Shown piece by piece: positions 34,411 to 44,538 of a stretch of 64,000 nt of DNA. This DNA is from Rhodocollybia butyracea (lineage: Eukaryota; Basidiomycota; Agaricomycetes; Agaricales; Omphalotaceae), in the NCBI GenBank assembly GCA_015501585.1, contig JADNRY010000161.1, positions 1 to 64,000 of the forward strand, written 5' to 3'. The translations under genes and the position numbers were made by a program. Within the stretch, counting starts at the first letter, position 1. Every line of letters begins with the position of its first letter. The notes under the pieces are model-generated. The model searched no databases. It was given only the letters and a program-made list of their open reading frames with translations, and was not told where the DNA came from.

Positions 34411-37400
34411 CTTACAATTTCTAAGTATTTGTGTTATACCTCATCATTATCCAATAAACATTATCGCTCGTCTCCCCGCATAATCATCTTTCTGGCTTCC
34501 CGTTCTCCTCTTTCACTCTCCTCCCAGCTTGTTCGCCATTCCAGCCTTCAGTATCCAACACCCGCTCCTGATAATGTAGATAACCCCAGTTCAAATTTTC
34601 GTGCATTCTCGTTGCCGCCTGTGTTAGAGCACAATGGGAAGGAAAAAATGGACAGAGTACCGCGCTTATCCGATGATGGAAGTTGAGATCGGATATTGCT
34701 ATGATAGATTTTCGGTACCTTGTGGTTTAAGATCGAAATAAGTGGAACTTGAACGAAGATAAATCATGCCAGATGTCTCACTCTGTGCATAAGTAGCTCG
34801 AAGCGAGACGACGTATGCAGCATAACTTGTGACAGTAATAGAGTGTATTTGGAGACACTTTTTTCGCAAGTTGTTGAAAACTTGATGCAACTTTCCAACA
34901 AGAGCTGGCAGCTCATTCGATCGGCCTAACCCTAAGATCTCCCGATTTGCATACGTCGTCATCGGTCCATCATCGCTGTCGCCGTTGAACGTCGTTGCCT
35001 CCTCATCGCTCTCATGGCCTCGTCGCTGGAGGAAACGACGAGCAAGCCTCAAATATTCAAATATTTGCGCTGTTATCATTGCCTTTCAATTTGCTTACTG
35101 CTATATGGCCAGCGGCGTTCACTGAAGTAGTTAATATCTCGGCGTCCATGATAAATCGATAACGGCGGCGCCTTATCTGCGATTTATTAAAGTTCCGACA
35201 TCACATGATTGTTTGATTAGGTTACTTTTCCCAGTGCTTTCACTGCCCAAGCTTTCTCTCTGAGTCTCTCTGATGCAGTACGGGCTTCTCCCGACTGCCA
35301 GAAATTTGGGCTTATCCTGAATTTCTCCTGTGGCCTAGTCCGATTCCGTCGTTAACACCAGTACTTCTCTCCCAACTGCCAGAAATTTGGGCTTATCCCG
35401 AATTTTTCCTGTGACTTTGTCCGATTCCCTCGTTAAACACTCTATGACTTTCACCGGGTGAGCTAACAGAATGAACAGCAATCAAAAACAAGCTGCCTCA
35501 ACTCCCAAAGTGCAAAAAGTAGTAGGTGAAAGACCGTTGAAGAAGTACACCCGAGGTTCTCATTTCCCGAAGTGTTTCCACTTACACATAGACAGATTGA
35601 AGAACTATCCCTGGAAATTTTGGCAGTGAGAATCTTCAGCAAATAATTCAAGGCCAATTCGTTAGCAGACTACTAAAGATGTGCACGAATATCGCGCCCG
35701 ATGTTAGTGACGAGTGAGCATGCATAGCAAGTAGCTGCAAGGAGACGTCATTCGGGTACGAGTAGGAAGCACAACCTTCACAGCGTTCTTTTTCTCCGCG
35801 AACGTTCCCATTTCATCGTTCATACACCCGCCTTTCCCCTGGAAGTAGATGCTTCCAGGGACAACTTCGAACTTGCCGGACTAGACATCTAGGCGCTGCT
35901 ATGTTTCTGGGGACAGCAGCGCGAAGTCTTTGAGCACTTGCTTTATACTTGCGAAGATCAACGTTGCTGTAGGTACAAGTATTACTGTTTAATCCTGATG
36001 AAGTGACTGACCGTCCCACTGATCCTTCTATCCTCGTTGTCTTCACTGATGTATGGTTGCTACGCATACTGGTTTGGGTTGATTAGTCCAAACCAGTGGG
36101 CAAGTAGTGTCCTGTGTTATTTATTGGTAAGATTTTTGTTATTCCTGTCACGCCCAAATGACCGTTCCTTCTGACTCTTTCCGGGTTAGGTTCACAAACA
36201 AGCGCACGACGAAGGAATCCTGGGTATCAGCTCTCGTTTACTCGCATCTTCTCAGCCTCGACAAGTACTGGGATTGGAGTTAGAGCACCGTAGGCTCTGC
36301 AAATGTTGTAATTCTTATTCATCAGCAACGGTTTCATATTCGAGGGAGGAACTTCAAACTAGTTACAATGGCTGAAAGTATTTTCGCTAGATGGAAGACA
36401 TTTAATTTACAGCTCGAATCTTCATCGCAATCTGAGGCTACGAGGAGATGTTGGTATACGTCTCGTGTTTCGATAGTCGATGGCTCTGGTAATCAATGAA
36501 CCAGTTTGATGAACCTCTAAATCTCGGAGAAGTTTCTGAAAGCAAGAGCACAGGGTCTTGTAAGATAAGTTGCTTTTCCTTGTGTGGTCTAAACTGATGT
36601 CTTTGATGGTTTGTTTTTATGGCTGGGCCATTCGATATACATCTCACTCCGCTCTAGCTACACAGATTTCACCGATCTCGAGAAATAACTTATAACCACA
36701 CTCTTTCCGTGAGTTTTGTCCGCATTCTCATTGGGCGTCGGGCTCATTACTTTTCATATCACTGATTGTATTTCCTTTTTTGGATTCATATAAGACGCTT
36801 TGACCGTCTGTTGCGGATAATCTTTTAGTCTTCAAGCTCCAAGTTTGTTCTTATATGTATGTGCTGTGTAGATCTATTGTTCTCAGTGGTATGTCTCACA
36901 ACAGTATCGGCGCACATACAGCTAACATGGTCTTCGTTCGTAGCCTATCAAGAAGAGAGACTGCTGACAACAAATGTCAATGGGAAGGGGAATTAGCTTG
37001 AGAAGCAAATAGTAAATGAGGCGCAGCTGATGTATATCCAGGTTTTGCCTGAAAACCCAGCGGACGGCAAGTAATTCAATTTGAAGAAGCAAAAAATTAG
37101 AAGGCTCTTTTCGCTTCATCCCTCCAGGAAAAAAATCTCTTGTTTAACCCCTAGGTGTCCTTCCCTCCTAACTTGATGAAAACAGCGAGAGGTGATTATG
37201 AGAAGCTAAGTCGAGGAAACAGGCGGCTGTGCATGGGCGCCAGTCGCAAAAAGACGCATTGCTCTCAACAATGGGACAGGTTAAACGTCCAGTCGCCGGT
37301 GGATACTGTATGTAACTTGTTTCTTACCCATTGTCGGACTAAATTCCTTCTGCCCGTGTCAGTTCGACGTCAGGTTCAGCCTGATATATCCAACGATACC

Positions 37401-37922
37401 GAAGCTCCTCGTAAACCCAAGAAGAACATGTTTCGTACTATTTCCGCTAAAGTCTCCAGCACGTATACATCTCTGCATCGACGCGTTCCTGCCCCGAAAA
37501 ATCCTAGACAGTGGCTTTTAGTGGTTGGCCATCGGTAGCTGGGAGTCCGGTACGTTTGGATCATACTTTGCATAACTCCGCGTTAACTTGTTTGTTTGTA
37601 AAGACCGAATGTATAATCTCTCGTATAATCAGTTTAGTATTCGCACCATTGCTTGTGTTTCTGGGTATAGAATATGACCACAGCCTTGGAGCCTCGTTAT
37701 CCTTCAATCCAAGCGTTTTATCTATAAGGACATGAGTGGATGGTCTCTTTGCGTCTAGCAACGATAACACGGTATGCGCGTCCAATCCGATTGCTACGTC
37801 TACAGCGCGCGCCGAGCGCTTAAAAACTTAAAACTTCTCTCTCTCTTAAGTTCCATAGTTCTTGGTGTTTCCCTTGCTTCGATGTCGATACCAACCCATC
37901 TTCACTTAACATTGGCGAGGTC
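34411..37922. other. Long gene-poor stretch
   Basis: The segment GCCAGAAATTTGGGCTTATC occurs twice (about 35298 and 35379) as part of a local duplication of roughly 80 bp. A frame at 37155-37538 (127 residues, Lys/Arg-rich, PRKPKKNMFRTISAKVSSTY) could be a small gene but has no domain. Other short frames on both strands look like chance. Confidence 0.35.
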
Positions 37923-38040
37923 AGGAAGGGAAAGGAGGAAGGGAAAGGAGGAAGGGAAAGGAGGAAGGGAAAGGAGGAAGGGAAAGGAGGAAGGGAAAGG
38001 AGGAAGGGAAAGGAGGAAGGGAAAGGAGGAAGGGAAAGGA
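37923..38040 (+). repeat. 13-bp minisatellite, about 9 copies
   Basis: The purine-only unit AGGAAGGGAAAGG is repeated about nine times without visible substitutions. Because 13 is not a multiple of three and the unit has no stop, all three reading frames stay open on either strand and give the same 13-residue peptide cycle. The long frames predicted here are therefore products of the repeat, not genes. Confidence 0.95.
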
Positions 38041-38269
38041 AGAAGTGCCATCCGATAGGACAGAGAGAGAGAGCGTAGCGGAACGACGAAAGGCCGCAGT
38101 CGCCATCCCAAGCTCGGACGTTCAAGCATCCGTCTTTCTTCGAAACTTTTACTTACTCACCGCCACCAATCCTGGGAGTACATAGGGTTCGACACCTGCC
38201 ACCAGCTCATATTCCTCGTTCCCAAACCCACCATAGAACTACGCCACCGCCTTTCCCTCTCTTTAATCG

Positions 38270-38905
38270 CCAGACTTCAGCTTCGCCAAATCTACAAGTT
38301 CTCACCAATTCTAATCATCTTCCATTCCGTCCCATTTTATCTCTCGCCCCTCGTCCAATCTCAGAAACCTTGGACAAGGTCCTTGCCCATCTTGCTAGAG
38401 CCATGAACACCGGTTCAGTCGATAGTGAACCAGACGACGATGAAGACGATGAAGACGAAGATTACACCGCCATGTCCGACGATGATATCTATATGACTGC
38501 CCCGTCGAATGCCATGAACATGACGCGATTGCAACACCATTTTCTCGAGATCGTCGCCAGGGAGTATCGTCCAGGCCTCATTCGTTTTGGTGGTGATGAT
38601 TTCTGCATCAGCGTCTCTCTTTCGGTTGTCAAGCTTGCCGAGTCCATCCCAGCGCGAGCGCTAATGGCCTGGGATCGTCGCCTTCTTTCGAAATGTCAGA
38701 ACCTAGCTCTTTTGATATCTGATCTCCGAGGCGTATATCCCTTCGGACGATACGAAGTTGAAGTTTCACGTTGGCTTAAGCGGCAAGTACAAGCCAGACA
38801 AAGAACATGCGAAAGAGTCATGTAGGAACTTTGGTTTAATCACCAATGACGCAGAGGATGAGCTCAGGCTTGCGCAGGAGAAACAAAATTCTGGCTGTAG
38901 ATGAG
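38270..38905 (+). pseudogene. UBE2Q-like/UBC protein, 5' part
   Basis: This is the front of a gene that continues at about 40945-41640. It contains an acidic region (DDDEDDEDEDY) followed by EYRPGLIRFGGDDFCISVSL, ESIPARALMAWDRRLL and, after a frame change near 38780, GKYKPDKEHAKESCRNFGL and NDAEDELRLAQEKQ. This arrangement is known to me from agaricomycete proteins that carry an N-terminal region ahead of a non-canonical ubiquitin-conjugating domain, in some cases with a PARP-like region. The frame then meets a stop at about 38900, where unrelated sequence begins. The frame change and the interruption make the locus non-functional as it stands. Confidence 0.55.
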
Positions 38906-39202
38906 CTGCAGTTTTCCAGTTGTTATACTCGTTACCATCTGTGTTATCTCTGGGTATCTTGTTCCATCATCGTCAAACGGGGGCCTATAATCCTAATGTG
39001 AAATGGACGAAACAGTATACGCTTGACGTAAGAAAGAGGGTCGGGTGAGAGTAATTAGTGTAAGTGTAAATACAAAAGTAAGCACATCTTTGCTGGAATC
39101 TGTGGCTTCAATAAGCCAGGGTGCCAGCTAGGAAGACCGCAGCATATATTGGCTAGCAGCATTGCAATTTCACCTTGGAAGCCGACAGCATCCAAGCCGA
39201 AA

Positions 39203-39382
39203 CAGCAAACCTCTGCCGTCGAGATTTTGAAGCAGAGGTTTGCTGCTGCATCAAAGCTGAAACAGCAAGCCTCTGCTGTCGAAATTTCGGAGCAGAGATT
39301 TGCTGCCGATTAGGAAATCGGATGCAGAAGCCGAGCCTAACAGCAAGTCTCTGCAGTCGAAATTTTGAAGCAGAGGCTTGCT
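39203..39382. repeat. Three tandem hairpin units
   Basis: Three inverted repeats of about 41 bp follow each other. Unit 1 is AGCAAACCTCTGC with GCAGAGGTTTGCT (39203-39215 and 39232-39244), perfect. Unit 2 (39263-39276 and 39291-39304) has one mismatch and one wobble. Unit 3 (39342-39354 and 39370-39382) pairs with a wobble. Loops are similar (about GTCGARATTTTGA). In units 1 and 3 stem changes are matched by wobble or partner changes. They lie in the insert that splits the UBE2Q-like gene. Confidence 0.85.
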
Positions 39383-39567
39383 GCCGGTTAAGAATTCGGA
39401 TACAGCATATACTTGCCGTTCCATCTTCCAAGCCGAACAGCAGAGAGTTGCTGGATATTCAAGAGAAAGTCTATATATAACAAACGCGCGTTTACGTACA
39501 TGTCAAAGCGATACATATTGTCCAAGAGATACACACTAATCAAATACTAATTCAAACATGATACAAA

Positions 39568-40070
39568 CTAAGAGAGACGCATAAGTGCTGATCGAAGGCG
39601 TTGGACGTCGTTGGGCCTCAATGTAAACAACTCCGCGTGTCTTCTTCGGCCTGACGAATAGTGAGCCGAAGAAAATAAGCCAAACTGGAGAGAAACACAC
39701 AAAATGGGCACGGCGTGCGGGGACGATCAACGCAATACCTCTCCGTTCGCAGATGAAGCAGCGCCTCTGGTTCGAAATGGATTTGTCGCCGCGAAAAGGA
39801 ATGAAAGACGACAAGCGTACCTTGGCGTCGACGGAAATTCACCTGTACCCAGTCCAGTAGCACCCGCGCGGGGTTGGGGCAGACTCGATTGTGCTCGACA
39901 AGTCTGCGGATGAGGTCTATCGTCATTCCTATTTTCACAATCCACTCTCCATTCTGCGTCATTCCCTCGAACAAAAGATAGACGAGTCCCCAGCCATCTG
40001 CAGCAGAGATTGCCCGGAGGATTCGGTATCGAATAAGGTGGTTTAGAACGTGAGTCGGACGTCGAGCCAT
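39568..40070 (-). CDS. GIY-YIG (T5orf172-like) small protein
   Basis: A three-exon gene on the minus strand, with introns ending near 39770 and 39650 and a TAG at 39568-39570, giving about 130 residues. The N-terminus is basic (MARRPTHVL), then DGWGLVYLLFEG and VKIGMTIDLIRRLVEH. These supply the first strand Tyr, the KIGxT motif and the Arg/His positions of the GIY-YIG fold. After NFRRRQ comes EALLHLRTERYC, with a Glu in the position expected for metal binding. The C-terminal exons encode CPFC and RRRHAELF, so Cys and His residues form a possible zinc site. Family members are nucleases or DNA-binding proteins, but activity here is inferred only. The gene lies in the insert that interrupts the UBE2Q-like gene and has a frameshifted paralogue at 24152. 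Confidence 0.7.
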
Positions 40071-40600
40071 AAATCGTAGGGGATATCCGAATCGGTTGTA
40101 AAACGAGAGAGGTTGGGAGGCGATTAGAATTGGATCGGAGAAGAGGTCGAGTTTACTGGCTTGATACGGGAAAGGGTGGGAGAGGAATCGGCTTGGAAAG
40201 CGTTTGGATGAGGAGAGGAATCGGCCTGGAACGTGAAGGAGAGAGGTCGAGTTTAGGAGAGGATAACGAGGGTGGGAGAGGATTAGGATTGGGTCCTGTT
40301 TGGATCGGAGAAGAGGTCGAGACTATTAGGTTGAAAAAGATGGTAATGAATACGAGAGGGGGTAAGGGCGAAGTGGATTTTTATAAGTCCAACGAGTTCG
40401 AGTAAATGTTCAATGAGGCCGGGCCTGCGAGAAGATATTTCGTTTTGAAAGTGTAGTCGCGGTGTGGCTAGAATGCGGGAAAGATAGCTTCTGAGAAAAA
40501 TCATATAGCGGCGAGGCAATGCTGCGAGGTTCCATTCTTGAGAAAAAAAAAAGGTTTGTCTGTCGTCAACTTTCGGTTTATTTTCCTATAAAAGAATCAT
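40071..40600. other. CT/GA-rich upstream region of the GIY-YIG gene
   Basis: Copies of GATCGGAGAAGAGGTCGAG occur at about 40133 and 40303, with weaker GGAGAGGAATCGGCYTGGAA copies between. A similar pyrimidine-rich region precedes the paralogue near 23860-24150, so promoter and gene were probably copied together. Confidence 0.5.
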
Positions 40601-40944
40601 GTATCTATTCTAAAGACAAAGATCTAAGTAGTTCGGCGTTATGCTCATAAAGGAAGGTGAGGCGAACGCGTCGACGACTTCAAGACCGTGTTCAGATCGG
40701 GCTTCAGTTGTCTTCCTTGTGGTGGGGACATTCTGGTGATACAATGCCGCCTCACAGTCCACCCGCGGACATTTACAATTTGAATTTTAAATCCAGCCTT
40801 GGGTCTTGGTGGCTGACAGCAAACCTAAGCTGTCCGGATACAACACCCCGCCAGCAGTGGAATATTGACGCACCTGAATACTCAAGGACATATCCGAAAA
40901 TCGCAAGTAAGCACTGGAAAGAGAGCCAGTAAACCTTGATGCTG

Positions 40945-41640
40945 GTACATCGAAAAAAGCATCACTGCAGACCAAGTCACAACTCCCGACGCCTTTGATC
41001 CTGCCCATCCTCTTACTCTGGGATCAAGTGCGATCCAGATACCTGAACCGACTTTTCAACTAGAGTGTCTCCTCTGTGCGCGACGGGATGAACTATCCAC
41101 TGGTGACGAAAACCCGGACAAGAAGAGTTTATGGGTGACAATTTATTCCAATGGATTGTCGATGTGCATTTGTGTTTCTCTACGCCTTAGGAAGCTGAAT
41201 TCTCTCATTTTTGAGATGCGCTTTCCCCCGGACTATCCTCTGAGCCCACCGTTCTTCCGTATCATCACTCCGAGATTCTCACCTTTCATTCATGGCGGAG
41301 GTGTGTTTATGTCTTTTAATGTTTTTGGAAAGCACTTGTTGATCATCTTTTCTTCACTAGAGGTCTGTCAAGGTCTTTCTCGATACTTTCAGGCTCATTA
41401 ATTTCGTTTTCAGGTGGATCGATCTGCATGGACCTACTCACTTCCTGCCTGTTGTATAAGTATCTGCTCATTGCCTTCTAGCATTGCTTCTGTTTTGCTG
41501 CAGATCAAACTCGCAATATCGAACCTAGATCCGAGGCCAGCTCGACTAGCGGCGAACTGGAACCAGCCGTACGGTGTCCTTGAGGCCTTGCAGGGATACA
41601 AGAGGGCTGCAGCCACTCATGACTGGACTGTGAGCTTTTC
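40945..41640 (+). pseudogene. UBE2Q-like ubiquitin-conjugating domain, 3' part
   Basis: This continues the gene interrupted at 38905. The sequence ITADQVTTPDAFDPAHPLTL and LECLLCARRDEL lead to the E2 core: IFEMRFPPDYPLSPPFFRII, then FSPFIHGGG, an intron (about 41300-41414), and GGSICMDLLTS. The Cys of SICMD corresponds to the catalytic Cys of UBE2Q-type E2 enzymes, which transfer ubiquitin through a thioester. Then follow VLLQIKLAISNLDPRPARLA and LEALQGYKRAAATHDWTV. Between SICMDLLTS and VLLQIK the spacing and frame do not fit: an expected intron seems to have lost part of its donor side. The catalytic residue is kept, yet the gene is split by about 2 kb of inserted sequence. Confidence 0.65.
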
Positions 41641-43070
41641 GATTTTTGTACGCATCATCAGTCCTGACTCTGAGATGGTAGTTACCTTTAGGGATAGACA
41701 GATTGGTCCGGTAGTACACACCTGCACCAAATTCGTGGTAAAAGAAACGTAACATTTCCGTGCAACGGTGTATATAAGAGAACTAGTATGTGAAATAGAG
41801 CAGCAGCAGTAGAATCTCATATGCGAGTAACTACAGTTCGCGACTTACATGGTGTTGGATCGCCAATTACGGACAAAGGAACATCTGGCTTACGTAAAGG
41901 CCTACTATCTTTTGGACTTACTTCAAAAGCATTCCTCGAACGGCTCTCAATGTTTTATGGCAAACTATGAGCACTGTAGAGCCACTGCTTTCAGTGCTTC
42001 CGGAGACTAGTGTAGTGGATGGTCAAAAGGTGACGGTCAAATTAACTGTCTCGTTTACCCGCAAAAGATTCTCGTCAAGCAGGCTGGAAAGAAGTCGTGG
42101 ACCCGACTGCGATTTTATACATCCAGAGTGGAGAAATTCGACCAACAGTTTCTCGCGGAGACGGAAGTCGCTCATATCCACCAGCATCCCTAATCATTTC
42201 AAATCGGAACGTGTATTCGAGAGTGAGAGATAGCCAATACCGCGATCGCGGATGAAGGTCAAAAGAGAAGAAAAGGATACGTTAGGGGCCCGGCGAGTGC
42301 TGTTAACGGTGGCTCGCTGCGGACGAGAAAACGGCGGCTTTGGCCCGAACTCAACTGGGAGAATGCTAAATCCGCATGACAGGGGATACAATTTCCGGAA
42401 GGATAGGAACGGCTCTGTATGCGCACGTGAGAGACTGAGGATGTGAGAACTGAGCGCTGAGCTGGGATATGCTGGATTTCATGTACGTTTCAACTTCAAT
42501 CATCCCTCACTGCATACTCTTTTTCTCGATCCTCAGCGACTTCCTACAACGCTATCACCAATTCTGTCTGATGCCTTCCCTACGTTGCCACCGTGCGTAT
42601 CCTCATCTCCATCTTCACGTCTCATTTGATTTCAAAACTCCACCGATCTCTTCCAAAACCCGGCCAAGAAGGGACAGCGGAAGCGCAGAAAGATATGAGC
42701 GTGAGATGAAGACGATGTCTTTTTCCGATGTCTACGGTGTCATCCAGTGAATTGAGAAGGAGGTTCAGGGGAATCAGGAGCCCTAACGCTGCAGACAGTA
42801 CGAGAGCAGCGCAAGCTATGCGTAGCTGTGATGTCAATAATCTGTCTTGTGCCGAGTTCTAGTAACCATTGAATATTGAAATGCTGTTTTATTATAGTTA
42901 TGAATCAAAACTCGCAGTCATGCACAGAAATCCGCTAGAGATGTATATATTGATCTTCAGCGCTTCTCTCAGTTTCTCCAAGTCCTCTTCTAGGCAGAGC
43001 TGCGGCTATATAGTATCCCGTATGAGTTTGTATGTCGCGTTCAAAGACAGATGAAGTTTAGCGGATACAC
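41641..43070. other. Intergenic with one coding-like patch
   Basis: Near 42030-42190 the plus strand reads NCLVYPQKILVKQAGKKSWT and then RLRFYTSRVEKFDQQFLAET, a plausible protein segment preceded by a stop in the same frame. I recognise no family. It may be another pseudogene fragment. The rest shows nothing. Confidence 0.3.
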
Positions 43071-43455
43071 GTCACATGACCGAACTACCCAGTTCTTGGC
43101 CAGTTCTTGGCCAGTTCCTGTCCAATCATTGTCCAGTTATTACCTTGTAAAAATTTCGAGCGAAATTTTTAATTAATCACGAGCGAAATAGATAAGCAAT
43201 TTCATTATCTTTTTCGGACGAAATAGATAAGAGATTACCGGCGAAATTCGGATCGAAAAAGGTAATCAATTACAATACATTTTTCAGCCGAAATTATCAA
43301 AGATTTACAGGCGAAATTTTGTTTGTTTTTTCAATTCATTTTTCGCACGAAAAAGAAAATGTTTTTCGACCGAAATTTTTACCGAAAAGGTAAGTAATTA
43401 CGGCAATAATTTCGGAAAAAAATTTCGCCCGGTATTATTTGACGCTGGCGCAGTG
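43071..43455 (-). repeat. Dispersed repeat B, copy 2
   Basis: This is the reverse-complement copy of 21326-21664 with the same two ends. It is 385 bp long because it carries about 35 extra bases near 43193-43228, which look like a local duplication of the GAAATAGATAA motif, and small indels elsewhere. The level of divergence suggests two independent insertions, not a recent inversion. Confidence 0.85.
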
Positions 43456-43510
43456 TTGTACATCCTCATCCGCAGGGCCCCCGAAATGCCCGCCTAAGAA
43501 AATATGTTGA

Positions 43511-44538
43511 TTAAGTTTTGAGTTCAGCGCCTTCAAGGAGTTCTTCCCTCTCTTGCCGATTGACATATTTTGTAGCGATAGCGTCGACAATGTTCTCTAA
43601 TCTGGCCATTTTTGTATTAGGCATTTGAGCTGGCGGCCCATCCTCGGAAACCTCATTTCGAGGTGGTTCTGCGGGAAACATGAAGTCTGTTAAGATGAGA
43701 ACACAAAGAATCCAACGTACAAGCTGGATATTGAGGCTGCGTGGAAATACTTCTTGTTTTGCCGCGTCAGGAGTGATTCGAACTAAGTAAGCGAGTGGTG
43801 GAAGTTCGAACGAAAAGACAAAAAAAGCATCCACGAACTTGGGGGCCGTGGGTGTCGAAGATTTCTGCAAAGGGATTATCTTATCTTCTGATAAGAATCG
43901 CGTTTCAACTATTGTCGACGCAAATTGACGCAAAGTTAACCATCTACTGAACATTACTCAGATCAGACTTGAATACGACAGAAGTACTGTTCAAAACATC
44001 CAGACACAGACGCAAACGGTCCTCAGTAGTTCTCGGAATCGGCAAGCTACAAGGGGAAAAGTAGGGATACAAATACAAGCCCTGCCAGTATTAAAATTAT
44101 GGATGTAATGCATTAAAGAGTTAGTTAGAATTTCGGGCTGTCCAGTGCTGTAAGAGTATCTAAGGTCCTTCAGAGCTTCATTCATATACTTTAGATGCCA
44201 CTTTTCTTCTGTTTCTCAACTGTATCATAAACCCCACCTCGAATATCAACTCGGATAGCGATACCGAGGAGTTTTGGATTGAGGATCCAATGATTCAAGA
44301 CCTCTGGTTCACTGGACATCAACGGCATATTAGGAGTCACAATATCCTGAGCCACCAGGGAAGGTGGCGATACCAACCCAGTTTCACGGGAGCTTTCAGC
44401 AGTACGTGCCCCAGGAGACCAGACGCCATCTTCGTTAGGCATAGGTGTGGCAAAGCCTAAGTCATCCGGAAGAGGAGTTTGCGACCCAGGAGACCAGACG
44501 CCCGTAAAGATGTGGGTTTTCTCGAATTCAGTAGGCAA
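43511..44538 (-). CDS. SPT5-C-tail-like protein, uncertain
   Basis: The minus strand has a frame from 44538 with two repeats of the form GVWSPG(S/A)-x-T (IFTGVWSPGSQTPLP, DGVWSPGARTAE), like the C-terminal repeats of SPT5 elongation factors. It continues with LNHWILNPKLLGIAIRVDI, resembling an SPT5 KOW-type tail. A second frame (43954-43511) may be a later exon, with VDAIATKYVNRQEREELLEG at its end. I could not trace the whole splice pattern, and the N-terminal NGN domain of SPT5 is not seen, so this may be a fragment or a lineage-specific relative. Confidence 0.4.
43796..43893 (+). repeat. Dispersed segment C, copy 1
   Basis: The segment GGTGGAAGTTCGAACGAAAAG to GATTATCTTATCTT recurs at 47325-47430 (same strand) and, in its second half, at 53069-53115 (opposite strand). 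All three contain GGGGCCG-GG-GTCGAAGATTTCTG. In one frame it encodes VEDFCK-x-IIL. The coding-like frame differs between copies, so it is more likely a piece of a mobile or formerly coding unit than a functional exon. Confidence 0.75.

Noticed and set aside
37770..38129. Five overlapping long frames on both strands
   Set aside because: All are read-through of the 13-bp satellite, which is open in every frame.
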